A DNA stretch of 64,000 nt from Bugula neritina (Eukaryota > Bryozoa > Gymnolaemata > Cheilostomatida > Bugulidae): contig OZ037768.1 in assembly GCA_964035545.1 (NCBI GenBank), forward strand, positions 18,517,700 to 18,581,699, written 5' to 3'. The notes under the pieces were generated by a model that was given only the letters and a program-made list of their open reading frames with translations, was not told the DNA's origin and made no database searches. Positions 1 to 13,000 of this stretch are shown piece by piece. Position 1 is the stretch's first letter. Every line of letters begins with the position of its first letter. Position numbers and translations under genes: made by a program.

Positions 1-435
1 ATGGAAATCACTTGGTGCCAAATCTGGACTATAAGAAGGGTGTACTAACACCTCCCAGCCCAGTTCATCAGTCAGCATCTTGGCTACCCAGTGTGCGCTG
101 ACTTTGTTGAAGGCTAGCTGCTCATGGACAATATTGTGGGCAGTTCCAAGTGAAATGCCCATGGTCTCAGCAACATCATCAATAGTGAATCTTCTATCAG
201 ATTTAACCAGCTTTTCCACTTTAGCTACTGTGTCAGGAGCTGAAACATCCACTGGCCTACCACTTCTTGGCTCATCAGTAATGTCTTCTTGCCCATTCTT
301 GAATTCATGAACCAACCTATAGCAGCTTGTTTGTGATATAGGGTTTTCCCCATATTGCTCTGACACCCTCAAGTGTCAAAAATCTTATAACAGCTCTTTG
401 CTCTATGAGTGCGCATTTTTTCGGGTTGGCGGCCA
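1..435 (-). pseudogene. mariner-type transposase relic, internally deleted
   Basis: Read on the minus strand from an ATG at 435, the translation starts MAANPKKCALIEQRAVIRFL, the usual opening of mariner-like (SETMAR/GVQW-type) transposases with their paired helix-turn-helix DNA-binding region. A frameshift near 345-360 then breaks the frame; downstream another frame continues with DEPRSGRPVDVSAPDT, an HTH-like stretch and VSAHWVAKMLTDE. It then jumps directly to LGWEVLVHPSYSPDLAPSDF, a motif that normally lies about 100 residues further on near the second catalytic Asp. The first catalytic region is therefore deleted. The window edge cuts the C-terminus. This is an inactive copy; I saw no terminal inverted repeat upstream. 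The assignment to the Tc1/mariner superfamily is confident from these motifs. Confidence 0.85.
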
Positions 436-640
436 TTTTATATTTAAATAATATAAAAAGTTGAATCACTCAAATGATCAAATTTTGGATATGTGATGGC
501 AACTCCCATTTATAGAAGTCTTGAAAATATTAAATTGTTAGGTAAAATAGAACAACAGCTATGACAAACTTCCCACTACTTATTAACTGATCCTTGTATA
601 TTTCGTATGACTTTCTCTATTAAATGGACCATGTTTGTAG

Positions 641-2813
641 TATTTGCCTGCTGGGTCTTATTAGAAGCTGTACCAACAGTTCATATGAAGGTATGTGCAG
701 AGCAGCTTCCGTAGCCAAAAGGCTTTGTCTAAAGGGGTCAAGGCCAAGTTTGAGTTTGTATTCACCCCGGGATCTGAACAGATTAAAGCCAACATACAGA
801 GAGACAATCTCACTCAAGTGCTTGAATATAAAAGTGGTACGCTCATGATATTTTATTACTAATAACTTGTGTCTAAATGTATATTCATAAAAAGCTGTTT
901 GACTGTCATACATTATGTAAATTCTATTTCACAGAATGTAGTTTTTGCAATGTAAATTAGAAATTTAGAAAAAAAAGGTTAACGTGCAAAAAATAATACC
1001 ATAAGCAATTATAGCATTGCTACCTTTGTGAACAAACTGGAGTAATGATGAGTCAATACTCAATAGCATATGTGGTGATCAAATATCTCATTTTTGATAT
1101 GCAACATGCATAGAGCAACATGCTGAGTTGGTAATCAAATGATTGCATACATATGGCTGCATGTACTGGTAAATTATCAAGCAAGGAGTTGTGTGCTTTT
1201 TGTCAGTTTTCAAAACTGGCAGTTCTAATGCACTTTTTAAAAATTGACAGCTAACTCTCATTTCAAACCTTAAGACATCATTCAAAAAATATTAAACAAA
1301 GCAATACTAAAACTACCAAAGATGCATATAGTAATAGAATGGTAGCTTTTTCCATTGCCACTATTCTGCTTATGCTCAAGTATTTTGTTCAATGGAAAAT
1401 CGATTGTCCTGACTAATGTGTGTGGTCCTTGCATTGGTCAATGGAATAGGTCAGCCTTTTGTCGGTTTTATTAGAATGTATTTTTTAACATTTTACGGTC
1501 TTGTTATGTTGGATAGACAACTCCTGTCTTGATAACAAAAGTTTGTACTTTTGAAATTTTGTATTTGAAAAGTACTGTGTGACCAATACTAGTGTGTAGC
1601 AGCAACAGGTGTGATCTTCTTTCAGTACAGAATAATCATGTATTATGCTACAGACACACTTCTTATTAGTACGTAATAACTACACTATGATGGTGGCTGT
1701 AAGTGGCCTTTGTTGTGACATGTTCATAATATTCCAGGAAAGACGTACAGAAAGGAGAGAAGAACACCATAGTCACATCTTACAACCGTAACTTCACTGG
1801 ACGTAATGATGCTAATCCAGCAACTCATGCTTTTGTCACTTCACCAGAACTCACCACTGCTCTAGCATTAGCTGGTGATCTTTCGTTTAACCCTCTGACA
1901 GATGAACTTACAGCTGCTGATGGTTAGTTAACTTACCATTCAGAATATGTACTCAGAAGTGTGGTTAGTGTAAGTACAATAGCACTGAATGCCTGACTGG
2001 TTTCACTCCTTGTGTAATATCCTGGTGGTGATGCTTGTTTATTAGTTGGTATTATAGGATGTAGATATTTATTATTAATATTATGTAATTATGTATTTAC
2101 TGCATTCTTTATGTTGTCCTGTGAGTCAACAATCCTGACAGTATCAGGTGTTCAAGCACTTCCTTATTTGGTGCTGCGTCACTATTTGTTTTGTATTGTA
2201 CGTGCTCCTTCACTGATAGTTCACAATGCCTTGTGAATAAGGAAAAGTACTGTAGAATTTTGTGCCTGTTTTTAGTACAAAATGTTTGCTATATCAACTG
2301 AGACAGTTTACATGATTGGTTTATAGAATATTAGATATATATTTAGCTATTTGTAAATTTACAAAAGTTTAAAAAGTTGCATTGGCTGATGGGGCTGCTG
2401 TACACTTCTGTCTCAGTGTTAGGGTAACATTTAGGAGGAATTAAGATAGTCTTAAGTTTTTTCAATTTGTTTATAAATGTTGATTTGGGGGTGCGGGTTG
2501 AAATTCTTACGAGAACATAACTTCTTTTGCTATATTTCTTATGTAGAACACAGGCTTTTCTCAATTTCTCCATTACTGCACCAACCTCTAGAGAAATAAA
2601 GGCTTGTTGTGTAAACTGACTAGTTTGGGTGCATAACATCTACACCAACTATAGTAGAACTCACAGTGTGTAAATTTACATATTTTGTAGCCTGTGAAAT
2701 GTATCTTGAAACACAGTGATGGTACAACTGAGGAGTTGTCTCTCAATCATTCTCTCAACGAAAGGTTTCATGCTGGAAGTGCATTGAACAGAATAAAGGA
2801 AATGCTGAACTAA
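641..2813 (+). pseudogene. ACO2: mitochondrial aconitase pseudogene (partial, frameshifted)
   Basis: Four exon-like blocks match the C-terminal half of mitochondrial aconitase, the TCA-cycle Fe-S enzyme that converts citrate to isocitrate. Block 641-836 carries SCTNSSYE (first cluster-ligand Cys) and then, one frame over, FTPGSEQIKANIQRD: a one-base loss at about 715-722 breaks the frame. Block about 1403-1449 carries VCGPCIGQW (the other two ligand Cys) but lacks an evident AG acceptor. Block 1738-1922 carries [20 protein letters not shown]. Block 2691-2813 carries [12 protein letters not shown] and a stop. About 220 residues between the third and fourth blocks are missing, including the swivel-domain region, and the phases of these blocks do not join. 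A MITE occupies part of the gap. Introns remain, so this is a duplicated fragment rather than a retrocopy. Function is lost unless the assembly is wrong here. Confidence 0.85.
2432..2584 (-). mobile_element. MITE-A copy 1 (inverted-repeat element)
   Basis: In minus orientation this shares its sequence with copies at 6192-6358 and 43928-44091: it starts TTGGTGCAGTAATGGAGAAA and runs through GAGAAAAGCCTGTGTTCTA and AAGAAGTTATGTT. The far end is a degraded inverted copy of the start. It lies in the gap of the aconitase pseudogene. No coding content is evident; the open frame through it is fortuitous. Confidence 0.75.
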
Positions 2814-3980
2814 TATAATATTTTGCTTCATGAATTTAGTTTGTCATATGCCGATCAGTTTGTGTCGTTTGGCAAAGGTATTATGCTCAAGTAAAGTGAT
2901 GTTTTACAGACATTGAAACTTTGTTTAGATTTTACTTTAAAATGAAATGAATTGGTTAAATTGTGGCAAAGCAATTTTTTAGCCAGCTTCCTGTCGATAA
3001 AAAGCAAAGGTGTACAAATAAAATCAATATTAGGTTTTTGGATGATATATTTTGTAATTTTATGCACTTTTGAGGATTTTACTAGCTGTTTTTATTTTCA
3101 ACAAATTCATTTGTTAGTTATATGTGGCAAAATATATCTTATGTAAATTAACTAAAATATTGTTTCAGCATAGTGTCCAATTCTCACTGCCACAAATTAC
3201 CATTGCACTATTCCACCAGCCAGAATTGCAATATTAAATTTTTTGTGACAAAAGCACATTATTCAAACAGTTTAAGCTCATTGAAGTTATTGCAATTGAT
3301 TAAATTTTGTTATAAAAAGTCCAGTTTTTGAAAATGCTGCCCAGATACTCTTTCTTGTTATAAGTCGTAAAAGGTTTAATTATCTGACCTATTTGATACA
3401 TATAATCCTATGTATCAATGCATGACGGCCAATGATTTGATTGTGTTTACAAGTGCAGTGCTCCCTCCATATCTCACGATCCCATTTCCTACAAAATTCC
3501 ATGGTCACCAGAACGGCTTGAACACTCACTTTGTAGCTTTATATGTGTGTATAGCTACAAAATGACCGAATTTAACAGATTCTTCAGTTAAATCTGGTAT
3601 TCTGCTATGTCACGAAATGAGGTTTCCGGACCTGTAGTTTCGTGAGATAGGGAGGAAGCACTGTATATTTGAGCACATGATGTTTTACAGCCTCAAAGCT
3701 TCGAGGGCATTGCTCCCTTTTGATGTTCCTATAATGGAGAGGATATTGGCTAATGTCATTTTAAGTGGAAGAAAATGTTTTTTTGCTGATGTTAAGATTA
3801 TTAACATGCTAGGCTCTTATAATAGTGATATAACCGTTTTATCATGGTAATCATTTATGTGTTGTAGTTGTTAAAAACATCCTTACAACATCATAATATT
3901 ATGCTAATGCATGCAGCAGTTGGTTTACTCATTTCTTCCTTAAGCATGGTGTAACTCTTTATGTATCATGCATGAGGTGG
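2814..3980. other. intergenic stretch between aconitase relic and transglutaminase 1
   Basis: AT-rich sequence without a recognisable exon on either strand. It holds one short inverted-repeat element (3456-3663) and otherwise nothing I can assign. The last part presumably contains the upstream regulatory region of the first transglutaminase gene. Confidence 0.6.
3456..3663. mobile_element. short terminal-inverted-repeat element (208 bp)
   Basis: The left end reads CAGTGCTCCCTCCATATCTC and the right end, reversed, CAGTGCTTCCTCCCTATCTC, so the ends form an inverted repeat of about 24 bp with three mismatches. It has no coding content. The flanks show no clear target duplication, so the superfamily is undecided (the CAGTG ends fit several). 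Confidence 0.65.
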
Positions 3981-3990
3981 AAGAAAAAGG

Positions 3991-3998
3991 TATATAAA
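3991..3998 (+). promoter_or_regulatory. TATA box of transglutaminase 1
   Basis: TATATAAA lies about 93 bp upstream of the ATG at 4084, in a GA-rich context. Transcription would start near 4020, giving a leader of roughly 65 bases that runs to the strong donor CAG|GTAAGC at 4091. Confidence 0.5.
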
Positions 3999-4083
3999 GG
4001 TGTGGAGAGAGCTGCGCAGTTATCTATTGTTGTTATACGATACACATACATTGTTTGTTTTTGAGCACGTTACTATATTAAAG

Positions 4084-7000
4084 ATGTCAGGTAAGCTGTT
4101 ATTCTTACGTGTATTTGAATTAAAAGAACAATTTAGTATGAAACCAGTGACCTCTAAAAATCGCTGTTAATTTTTTTTGCAAGACTTTACTTTGTGAATT
4201 TTATTTTTCATTGCCAATTTAACTTTGAAAATTAAAACTCTGTTTTCTGGTAAATGTGTGTGTTTTGCAACAAAAGCAGTGTTGATTTAGATTGTTTGAC
4301 TAGCGATTCTTTCATAGTTGTATTGTTTTGTAAATTTAAGTGTCCAAGTATTTGAATGATCGGTACTGGAGTTTGAAACCCTCTACCTGGACTTCTCTCT
4401 CGTATTCTACTCCTACACGGTATTTAAAACTTTTTTCATAACCTCTCCATGTTATTAAAGCATGAAAGTTTTAATCAACATAGCTATTATGGAGAATAGT
4501 GTTTTGAAATGCTATTTTTGGTCTATAGCTTTATTTCATGAACTATGATATTGTATGTATATAGTTACCAGTGTATACTTGTTTCAATGATTTTCATATG
4601 CCTATAATTATAATAATTAATATTTCAGTAAATGTTTTGTGTCAATTATAACTATAATATAATGTAACTGAGTGCAAATTACAAAATGTTGACCAGTTTT
4701 TTCTTTATATACAAAGCAGACACCTGCTAACTATTATCATACCAAATGTACATATTATTGTAGAAATTACTCTGACTATAGATATAGTCACAGTTATACA
4801 TATTCAAGAAAGCCCCAACATTATAGCCCCTCGTCTCATAACTATTGGCTACCATCTACATCTTACATTCAGAAGACTCCAGCTTTGGCAACTTCCAACT
4901 ACAACACTTCATATTCTCGATGGTCAAAGCCAAGTGAAACTAGATATACGCCAAGTTCTTATCAGAAAGAAACCGCTGATAGAAATGTTTCTAAATTGAC
5001 TACGAGAATTGACGTTAAACCTACTGAAGGCGCAGGTAAGGAACGATTCCTCAAATGAAAAAATATCTCTTCATATGAATTTAAAGAAGGATTTTTTTGC
5101 ATATTGCTGAATAAAAATAATGAATAACAGTAATGTAGAATGTTGTGATCTTTCTAAGAATGGAGAAGACCGGGTTCCAGACAGCGTTTGAAAGTAGAGA
5201 CTAAAAGGAATGGTGACAAAGATCATAAACCTTCAACTTACCAGAATGATTACTCCTCCTATAATCGGAATAGTGGTAAGAATTTTTATATTTATGTTTC
5301 GTTTATCACCGTTTGTTATCTAAACACTACCAAAGTTTTTCTGTTCCATATGTTTAACTCCAATAGAACTTGTTAAAAATCCTTTTTACATAAATATTAT
5401 TAAAAATACTTTAGACAAAAGAGTTACAAAGCCTGAGCCCAGCAAAGCTGCAATAACAGGAATCAATACGTGTGTCCCTGAAAACAGCAAAGCCCATCAT
5501 ACTGACAGGTGTGTATTCTGTGTGTGAATGTTATTGCATTCCTTGGAGTTCTAGAATTAGAAATGTATTTCTTTATTTATGGCATACAACAATTACGTTT
5601 ATGAAGCAAGTCTGTACCTACTCTGCTGTTGCACTTTTACATTCTGGCAACTTGTCACTTTCTCAATTACTCTGTTTAGCTATGAAATGTGCCAAGAAGG
5701 GCATATAGATGATTTGACCAACAAACGGTCTGCTGCCAAACTGGTGTTGCGTAGAGGTCAGGAGTTCAAAGTAAAGGTGCTTCTGGATTCTCCATATAAG
5801 AATGTGGGACAATTTCGAGTCACTTCCTCTATAGGCAAGTCAAACGCTTGTTCAGAGCTTTATTTCACAGATTCAAGCTAAGTGGAGAGAATAAAAACTG
5901 TATTACATTTCTTTTGCAAATATTTATTATCTTTACAACTAATTGGTTTGTTAGTACAAGTTTATACAATGTTGTGCAAATGTTAGGTGAGGCACCTCTT
6001 CGTAGCAAGGGAACACTTAACGAGATGCTAACCGCTGGAGCTGCAGATGATGGTGGTTGGTGGGCAAAGATTCTGTCAGTTCATCAGAATGAGGTATATT
6101 ATATTATAGCCTCTTCAATGAGCACTAATTGCTCTAGCAAACTCTACATCTATTGTGTTCTACACAGAACCATGCATCTTAAAATAATGAGGCAGGTGCA
6201 GTAAAGGAGAAATTGAAAAAAACCTCTGTCCTAGATTAGAAATATAATAAAAGAAGTTATGTTTTTGCAAAAAGTTCAACCCGCGCTCCAAGCCAAAATC
6301 TATAAAGGAATTTAAAGAACTCCAGCTATCTCACTTTCTCCACTACTGCACCTAAATGAAAATAATGAGGTCTTACTTAAAAATTGTTTACTTCAAGGGC
6401 AGATCATTGGCAAATTGAAGTAGTTGGTGATTACTGACAGCAATGAAATGACCAACCATAGAGTGAAAGTGATGTGTAGTCAAGATTCCTCCAAGTGCTT
6501 AACTATTATATTGGCAGGAGTAACAATACTTTATGTTTTATATTTTTCAGGTCGACCTGTCCATCTTTATTCCTACAAAGTGTGCCGTGGGTGAATGGAA
6601 GTTTTTAGTTGATATGGTGCCAAAGAGCGAAGACGGTAAAGCTGTGGGGCCAGCTATGTGTAATGCTATGAAGTTTCGTGCTTATATTCTCTTTAATGCT
6701 TGGTGCAAAGGTACAGTTGTATTGTTATTGCTTGTGTTAGTTTTCGTAAATTGTTTTGTGATTATTTAAGAAGAATTTTATTTATTCTAATGAGTTATTA
6801 TTGATTTCCAATTGATTCATTGGAAACATCGATAAATTTCCAGTATTAAATTTTAGAGGTTCTTAAATTATGAAAAGCAATAAACTTTAAGTAATAAGAT
6901 GTGAGTGTAGGAATATGCATCCCACACTGCTCGTTATTATTATTTAAACTGCTGTTGAGAATTTATTATATCGTGGTTGCTTTTATTTCATCATATTTTC

Positions 7001-10000
7001 AAAGGCCTTATGCCACCTAGCATAACATTATGTGCACCAGAAACATAAATTCTATAATGCAGCAGGACAGGACTGTATGATTGATGTATTAAGTAAATTA
7101 TTTAATCTCACATGCCACCACAATGAAAACTTTATTATCAATTTCGGTTTTCCTACAATAAGTTATTAAATCAGTGCATCTCAAGCGCCCTAATGATACA
7201 ATAACCTTTAATTATATAGTATGAAATTATATTAACAGGTGATGCTGTGTACATGGAGAATGCCAGGTGGAGAGATGAGTATGTATTAAATGATACGGGT
7301 AAACTGTATACCGGAAATTACAAACAGGTTTGTAGTATAGTTTACTTGTAATGTCATTTAATGCTTAATTTTTTTTTTAATTTAATGCTAAGTTTTTAAG
7401 CATAAATCTGAATCATTTTTATACTGAGTTTACGGCTGCACACTAGTTGAGTCTAACATATGTTATTATTTGCACATTACAGATATTTGGCATGCCATGG
7501 AACTTTGGGCAGTTCGAGAGTGTTTCGCTGCAGGCAACGGTATATGTGCTCGACAAGTTGGCTAAGATCCCGATGACTTATCGAGGAAATCCTATTGCAA
7601 TCACGAGGATGCTGTCAGCTCTGGTATGAGTACGCTTAGTATACATTTGATCGATAGGGCACGTGCTGTGATCAATAAACATGACTCATTGGACACTTGG
7701 CTCATGCAGTGCTGATGAGTATATTGTTTACGTGAATATATTATACCAAAGGCGCTGCACGTCTTATGAAATCATCACTGTTTACATTTACACGCGATTA
7801 CTTTTTCTTTTTTTGCAGCAATTTTTGATCGAAACTATCAAAGATGTTTTCAAGACTGCATTTTTTGCTGATTGCTTATTAAAATACAACAGTGTAGATA
7901 CAAACTAGTTTGGGTAAACCAACCTATTATATTCATTTATAATGAATCTATGCTCTACCCACACAATATTCATCTTTGCTATATATGCAACCTTATTATA
8001 GGTAACAATAGATTGATTGACTTTCAGGTAAACAGTTTGGATGATAATGGGATCCTAACTGGGAGGTGGGACGGTGAGTATTCAGATGGAGTAAGTCCAA
8101 CCAAATGGACTGGAAGTGTTGCTATCTTACAGAAATACATGGAGACCAAGCAACCTGTGAGCATATAACTAATGAGCTTTAAGCCATCTACTTATTTGAT
8201 AATAAGATATGCAAAACTTATAGGGACAAGTTCCTTAGAATTATTATTATTATAGTATATATTATATATATTATATAATTATTATATTATTGTATTATAT
8301 AATATCATCTTCTATTGCCAATTGAGCCATACTAATTATATATGACATCAAGGGTAGATAGGACTGTCCTCTCTACCCTTAAATACATGTACCTATTACT
8401 CACCTTTCAGAATGTGTTAAACTAGGTACAGTTAACTTATATTTATTGCTGCTTACCAGTTGTAGATTGAAGTTGTATAAGAAATTGGAATGCTGTAATT
8501 AATTGATTTAATAAATTTGTAAATAGTATAGAATTGTAGAACAGCTTAAATTGTCAAGTTTTTGTTATTAAATTCCAGAACTGTTTTTACCTTAAATTTT
8601 CATATTTTAATATGCATTATATGTGTATTTACACATCTCTGGAGGGTTTTTTTTGTAAGAATTCTATGATGACCCAAAATGTTATAAAGCTCTTAATAAT
8701 ACTTGAGAAGATACTTAAATAATTACATACTATGTATGTATAGCACAGTATATATATATAATTACGTATCATGTATAACATGTATAATCGTATATAACAT
8801 TGTATATCTATAATTACATACTACGTATTACATGTATAATTACATACCGCACATAACACAGTATATGTATATCTACACACTATGTACACCACACATTGCA
8901 GGTAGATTATGGCCAATGCTGGGTATTCTCTGGTGTAATGACTACAGTCTGCAGAGCTCTGGGTATTCCTACAAGATCTGTTACTAACTTTGCCTCGGCA
9001 CACGACACAGATGGCAGTCTGACTATTGATACGCATTGGGATGAAAATGGAGAACATATGCCTGGTGAATATTATATCATGCTTATTTCAATACTAAAAA
9101 TACTATCTAATATTTTATTTTATCTATTCACCCTGCTGATTTCCATGCTTTACGCTTGTTGTTTTATACAGAACTGGATACAGATTCTGTGTGGAACTTC
9201 CATGTGTGGAATGAGTGCTGGATGACAAGACCTGACCTACAGGAAGGATATGGAGGATGGCAAGCAGTTGATGCCACGCCTCAAGAAACTAGTGAAGGTA
9301 ACAACATTGTGTAAATCTGAAATATTACAAAACGTTGAAATTCACAGTTTTGGTTTTGAAAAGTATGTGATGAATAATTTATTTTTACACGATATTTCAA
9401 TGACATAATTCTTTGACTTGTATTCTAAGTTCTTATTGGATGAAATGTTGATATTGTTTTAAAGTCGGGCATGTCACAATATAATAAACAATGAATTAAA
9501 GAACAAAAATAACGCTTTAAATATAGATATATAGTGGCTATTGGTATACTTTGCCATTTAGAAGTTTGTGTGCTAAAAATCGTCAACTATACACACATAT
9601 GCTATTTCAGTGTGTATACTCTTTTATATCAAATTAGATGTTTTTAATAGTTTTAATAGCAGCAAACTGAGCATGCAAATATAACATGTATACTGTATCT
9701 ATAACGTAAAATTTGAAACTTGAGCAATAGAGAGCTAAAAATGCAGCTATAATAACATAAGACTTCTTGCTGCAAACTGTAGGGATTTACTGCTCTGGTC
9801 CAGCCTCAGTTAATGCTATCAAGAGTGGGGATGTTGGCATTCTTTATGACACGCCCTTTATCTTTGCTGAAGTCAACGCTGATAGAGTCAACTGGTTCCA
9901 ACAGAAACATGGCCCAGTTAGAAAAACATTTGAAAGAGATGTGTAAGTAGTTGTTGTTTACCTTCGATAGAGTTGTGAGCAGAAAAAGCTTTCTTTCTAA

Positions 10001-13000
10001 ATCCAAATGTTTTGAATTGGTAAAAACTTAAACTAATGTTTATAATGAAAATAAATGTGCAAAAATTTACATTTTATTATATTATATATTTATTTTATAT
10101 ATTATATTTTACATTTTAAAAATACTCAAGCTAGCTAAACTTTGATCAAATTATTCATTTTTAGCTAACTTGCAAACACTTGTACTGAAAATAATGTTCT
10201 GTCTAAGTAACAAACTGTGAATTAAATGCATTTTTTAGTATTTGCTAATATAATTAATTTAATAGGGTTGGAAGAAACATCAGTACTAAGGCTGTTGGAG
10301 TGAGTAGAGACTTTTCAGCTAGGGGAAGCAATGTAGACCGTGAAGATATCACACACGCCTACAAATACGATGAGGGCTCTACTATGGAAAGGGCTGCAGT
10401 ATGGAGAGCTTCCCATTTCTCTACTAAACCTGACGTTTACACAGAAGAAGATTCTGTTGAGGTAGTTTCTTCATCTATTTTCTATTAGCCATAATTAGCA
10501 GTAATAAAATCAGTATATATACGTCTGCCTCAAAGATGGTAATGCTGTACCATATAGACTGTATGCTTATTATTGAATAATTGCCTGTATTTCGGTCAAT
10601 TTACATGTAAGTCTAACATGTTAAATGGCAAACCTCTTTGATTTATCTTTATTTGTTTGGATAGACTTTAATAAACAATAAGCAATCAGATGGCACTAAT
10701 GATACATATATTCATATGTGATACAACTACCAACTCAAATAATAGCTCAAGCCTCTTGCATATGTTACTAAACAGCGCTATATTTAAACTAAATTTTTGC
10801 ATCATACATTTGTTTGTATTATTTCAATGCTTTAAAGTCAATTGAGCACTTTTAGCTTATTTAAATATTGCAGGACGTGTTATTCTCAATCAAAGATTTC
10901 GAAGAAGTCTATTTCGGCTCGAGTTTTGAAATTCCCATCGAAATAAGAAACACCTCAGATGAGTGCCGGACTATCAGCCTTACAGTCACTCTGCTCTCTG
11001 TCTACTACACAGGTGTAAGAAAGTCTAAACTTCTGCATAAAGTGTTCAATCAGCAACTCTCTCCTCGCTGCAGTAAGTATACTCCAGTCTATTAATTCTA
11101 TGAACTAACGAGGTAGGAGCAGTAATTGAGAAAAGCCTGCGTTCTAGTTAAAAAAGGTAGCAAAAGAAGTTATGTTTTTGCGACAATTTCAAAGTACAAT
11201 GCTATGCTTCTACTGCATATGTAATACATTTATAGTTTCTGTCGTCACTTAATATGTTTGTTTGCATAACAGAGAAGGTGGTGACAATGAAGGTGGAAGT
11301 AGACGACTACTTAGCTGACATGAAAGATCATAACTATGCTATGAAAATCAACTACCTCGGGTCTGTCAGAGAAACTAAGCAGATATTTGCCTCTCAGGAT
11401 GACTTTAGACTAAGAACTTTAGTTCCTGATGTTATCCCAGTAAGCAGCATTCAATATTGTGACTTTTTACACACTGTTTTTGCCTAGCTTATTGCGGTAA
11501 TAGAGAGGGAGCAGCCGTGGTCTAGGGGTTAGAGCGTTTGCCTAATAAACACGAGGTCATGGGTTCGAGCCCGGACAAAGGCCATTGGTGATGTTAGGAA
11601 GAGCATTCAGTCATAATTGCTCCTGTGCCTCATTTAAATAAGTCCTTAGCCCACTTTAACAAAAACCCTTTCCACCAGGGGTTTCTCACAGGGATAGTGA
11701 CTATAAACTTGCATGAGTTTTTTTTTATTGTAGTAATAGAGAGATCAGTTTGCATAACCTTTAATAGTCACAATATTTAATTTTAGCATTTGATACATAA
11801 GTTTGTGTTTGCACCTGCACTAGACTATAACATATCAGTCCTTGGTTTTATCCCTGTAAATATTATATGGGATAGAGTTATGTAAATTACTCAATTCAAT
11901 ATTTATTAAAATTTAATTGGGTAACTAAATGTTTTGTAAAAAACTATTAATTACAAAGTTATATAGCTTTGGCTCTGTGGGTAGTCTTCTTTCTGTCTAA
12001 TCCACTGCTGCCTCATTAGTTATCACACATGCAACTGTCTAGTCGTAATGTTTAGCACTTTAACTTCTTTATAATTGTGAATTCAAGGCCACTGTTCTTG
12101 TTTTATTTTTCACATGTGAAAAATGTGAGTTAAGAATCAGTCTTGATGTAGATTTAGAAAACATTAACTGCTGTACTTTGATAGAAATTACTTGTATGAC
12201 ATAAACTTGTATAACCTTTTATGTACACAAGGCTACTTTTACAGAAACAACTTATTTTGAATGTTGCCAATTATTATGCTCAGTATATTGTATAAACTGC
12301 TCGTTCAATTAGTATGTCCCTTTTCTATTCTATTCCATTTTATTCTACTTTACTTTATTCTATCCTATTCTATTCTATTTAATTCTAATCTATTCTACTA
12401 TATTCTATCCTGTTCTATTTTATTCTACTCTATTCTATTCTTTTTTACACCATTCTATTTTATTGTAATGCTCACATGTAATGTACAGGTTTAGGAAAAT
12501 ATAAAGTGCTCTTTTATATTTTAGTCAAAGACCAGAGTCTCAGTAGGAGAAGTGTTTTCAGTGAAAATGAGTTTTGCGAACCCCCTGAGCACGCCCCTCA
12601 CCGACTGCGTGTTCAGTTTTGAAGCTGCTGGCAATTTAAAGCCAGTCGATCTAAAAAGAAGGTATTATTTGATGTAATGTAATCTCTGTATGCTATGCCT
12701 CAGTGTTGATAGAACAAACTTCTCAATGCCTTTAAAGACTAACACTTGACAAATACGTTTGTTTCATTCAAGCATTATTATTACGATAATTTACTTCTTA
12801 AGGCAAATGTAAAAAAATTTCTTCTTTTCTATAATCATTGTTTTATGAAAAAATTTGTTTTAAGAAAAATTGGAGTATATATATGGAAATATTTAATGCC
12901 TAGTTTAAACATATACGATACTGCTAAGTTGCTATAATAAAGTTTATATTGACACTTGTAATTTGTAATGGGCTCTATAAATAGAACTCATTATATATTT

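Noticed and set aside
620-913. 97-residue minus-strand open frame
   Set aside because: Antisense of the aconitase pseudogene exon.
11508-11585. Possible tRNA gene
   Set aside because: Box A and B are present, but the arms do not fold into a tRNA and the unit is followed by a repeat body found at three other places, so it is a SINE head.
12261-12494. Open frame rich in Leu/Phe/Tyr resembling membrane segments
   Set aside because: Translation of the TTCTA pentanucleotide repeat inside an intron.
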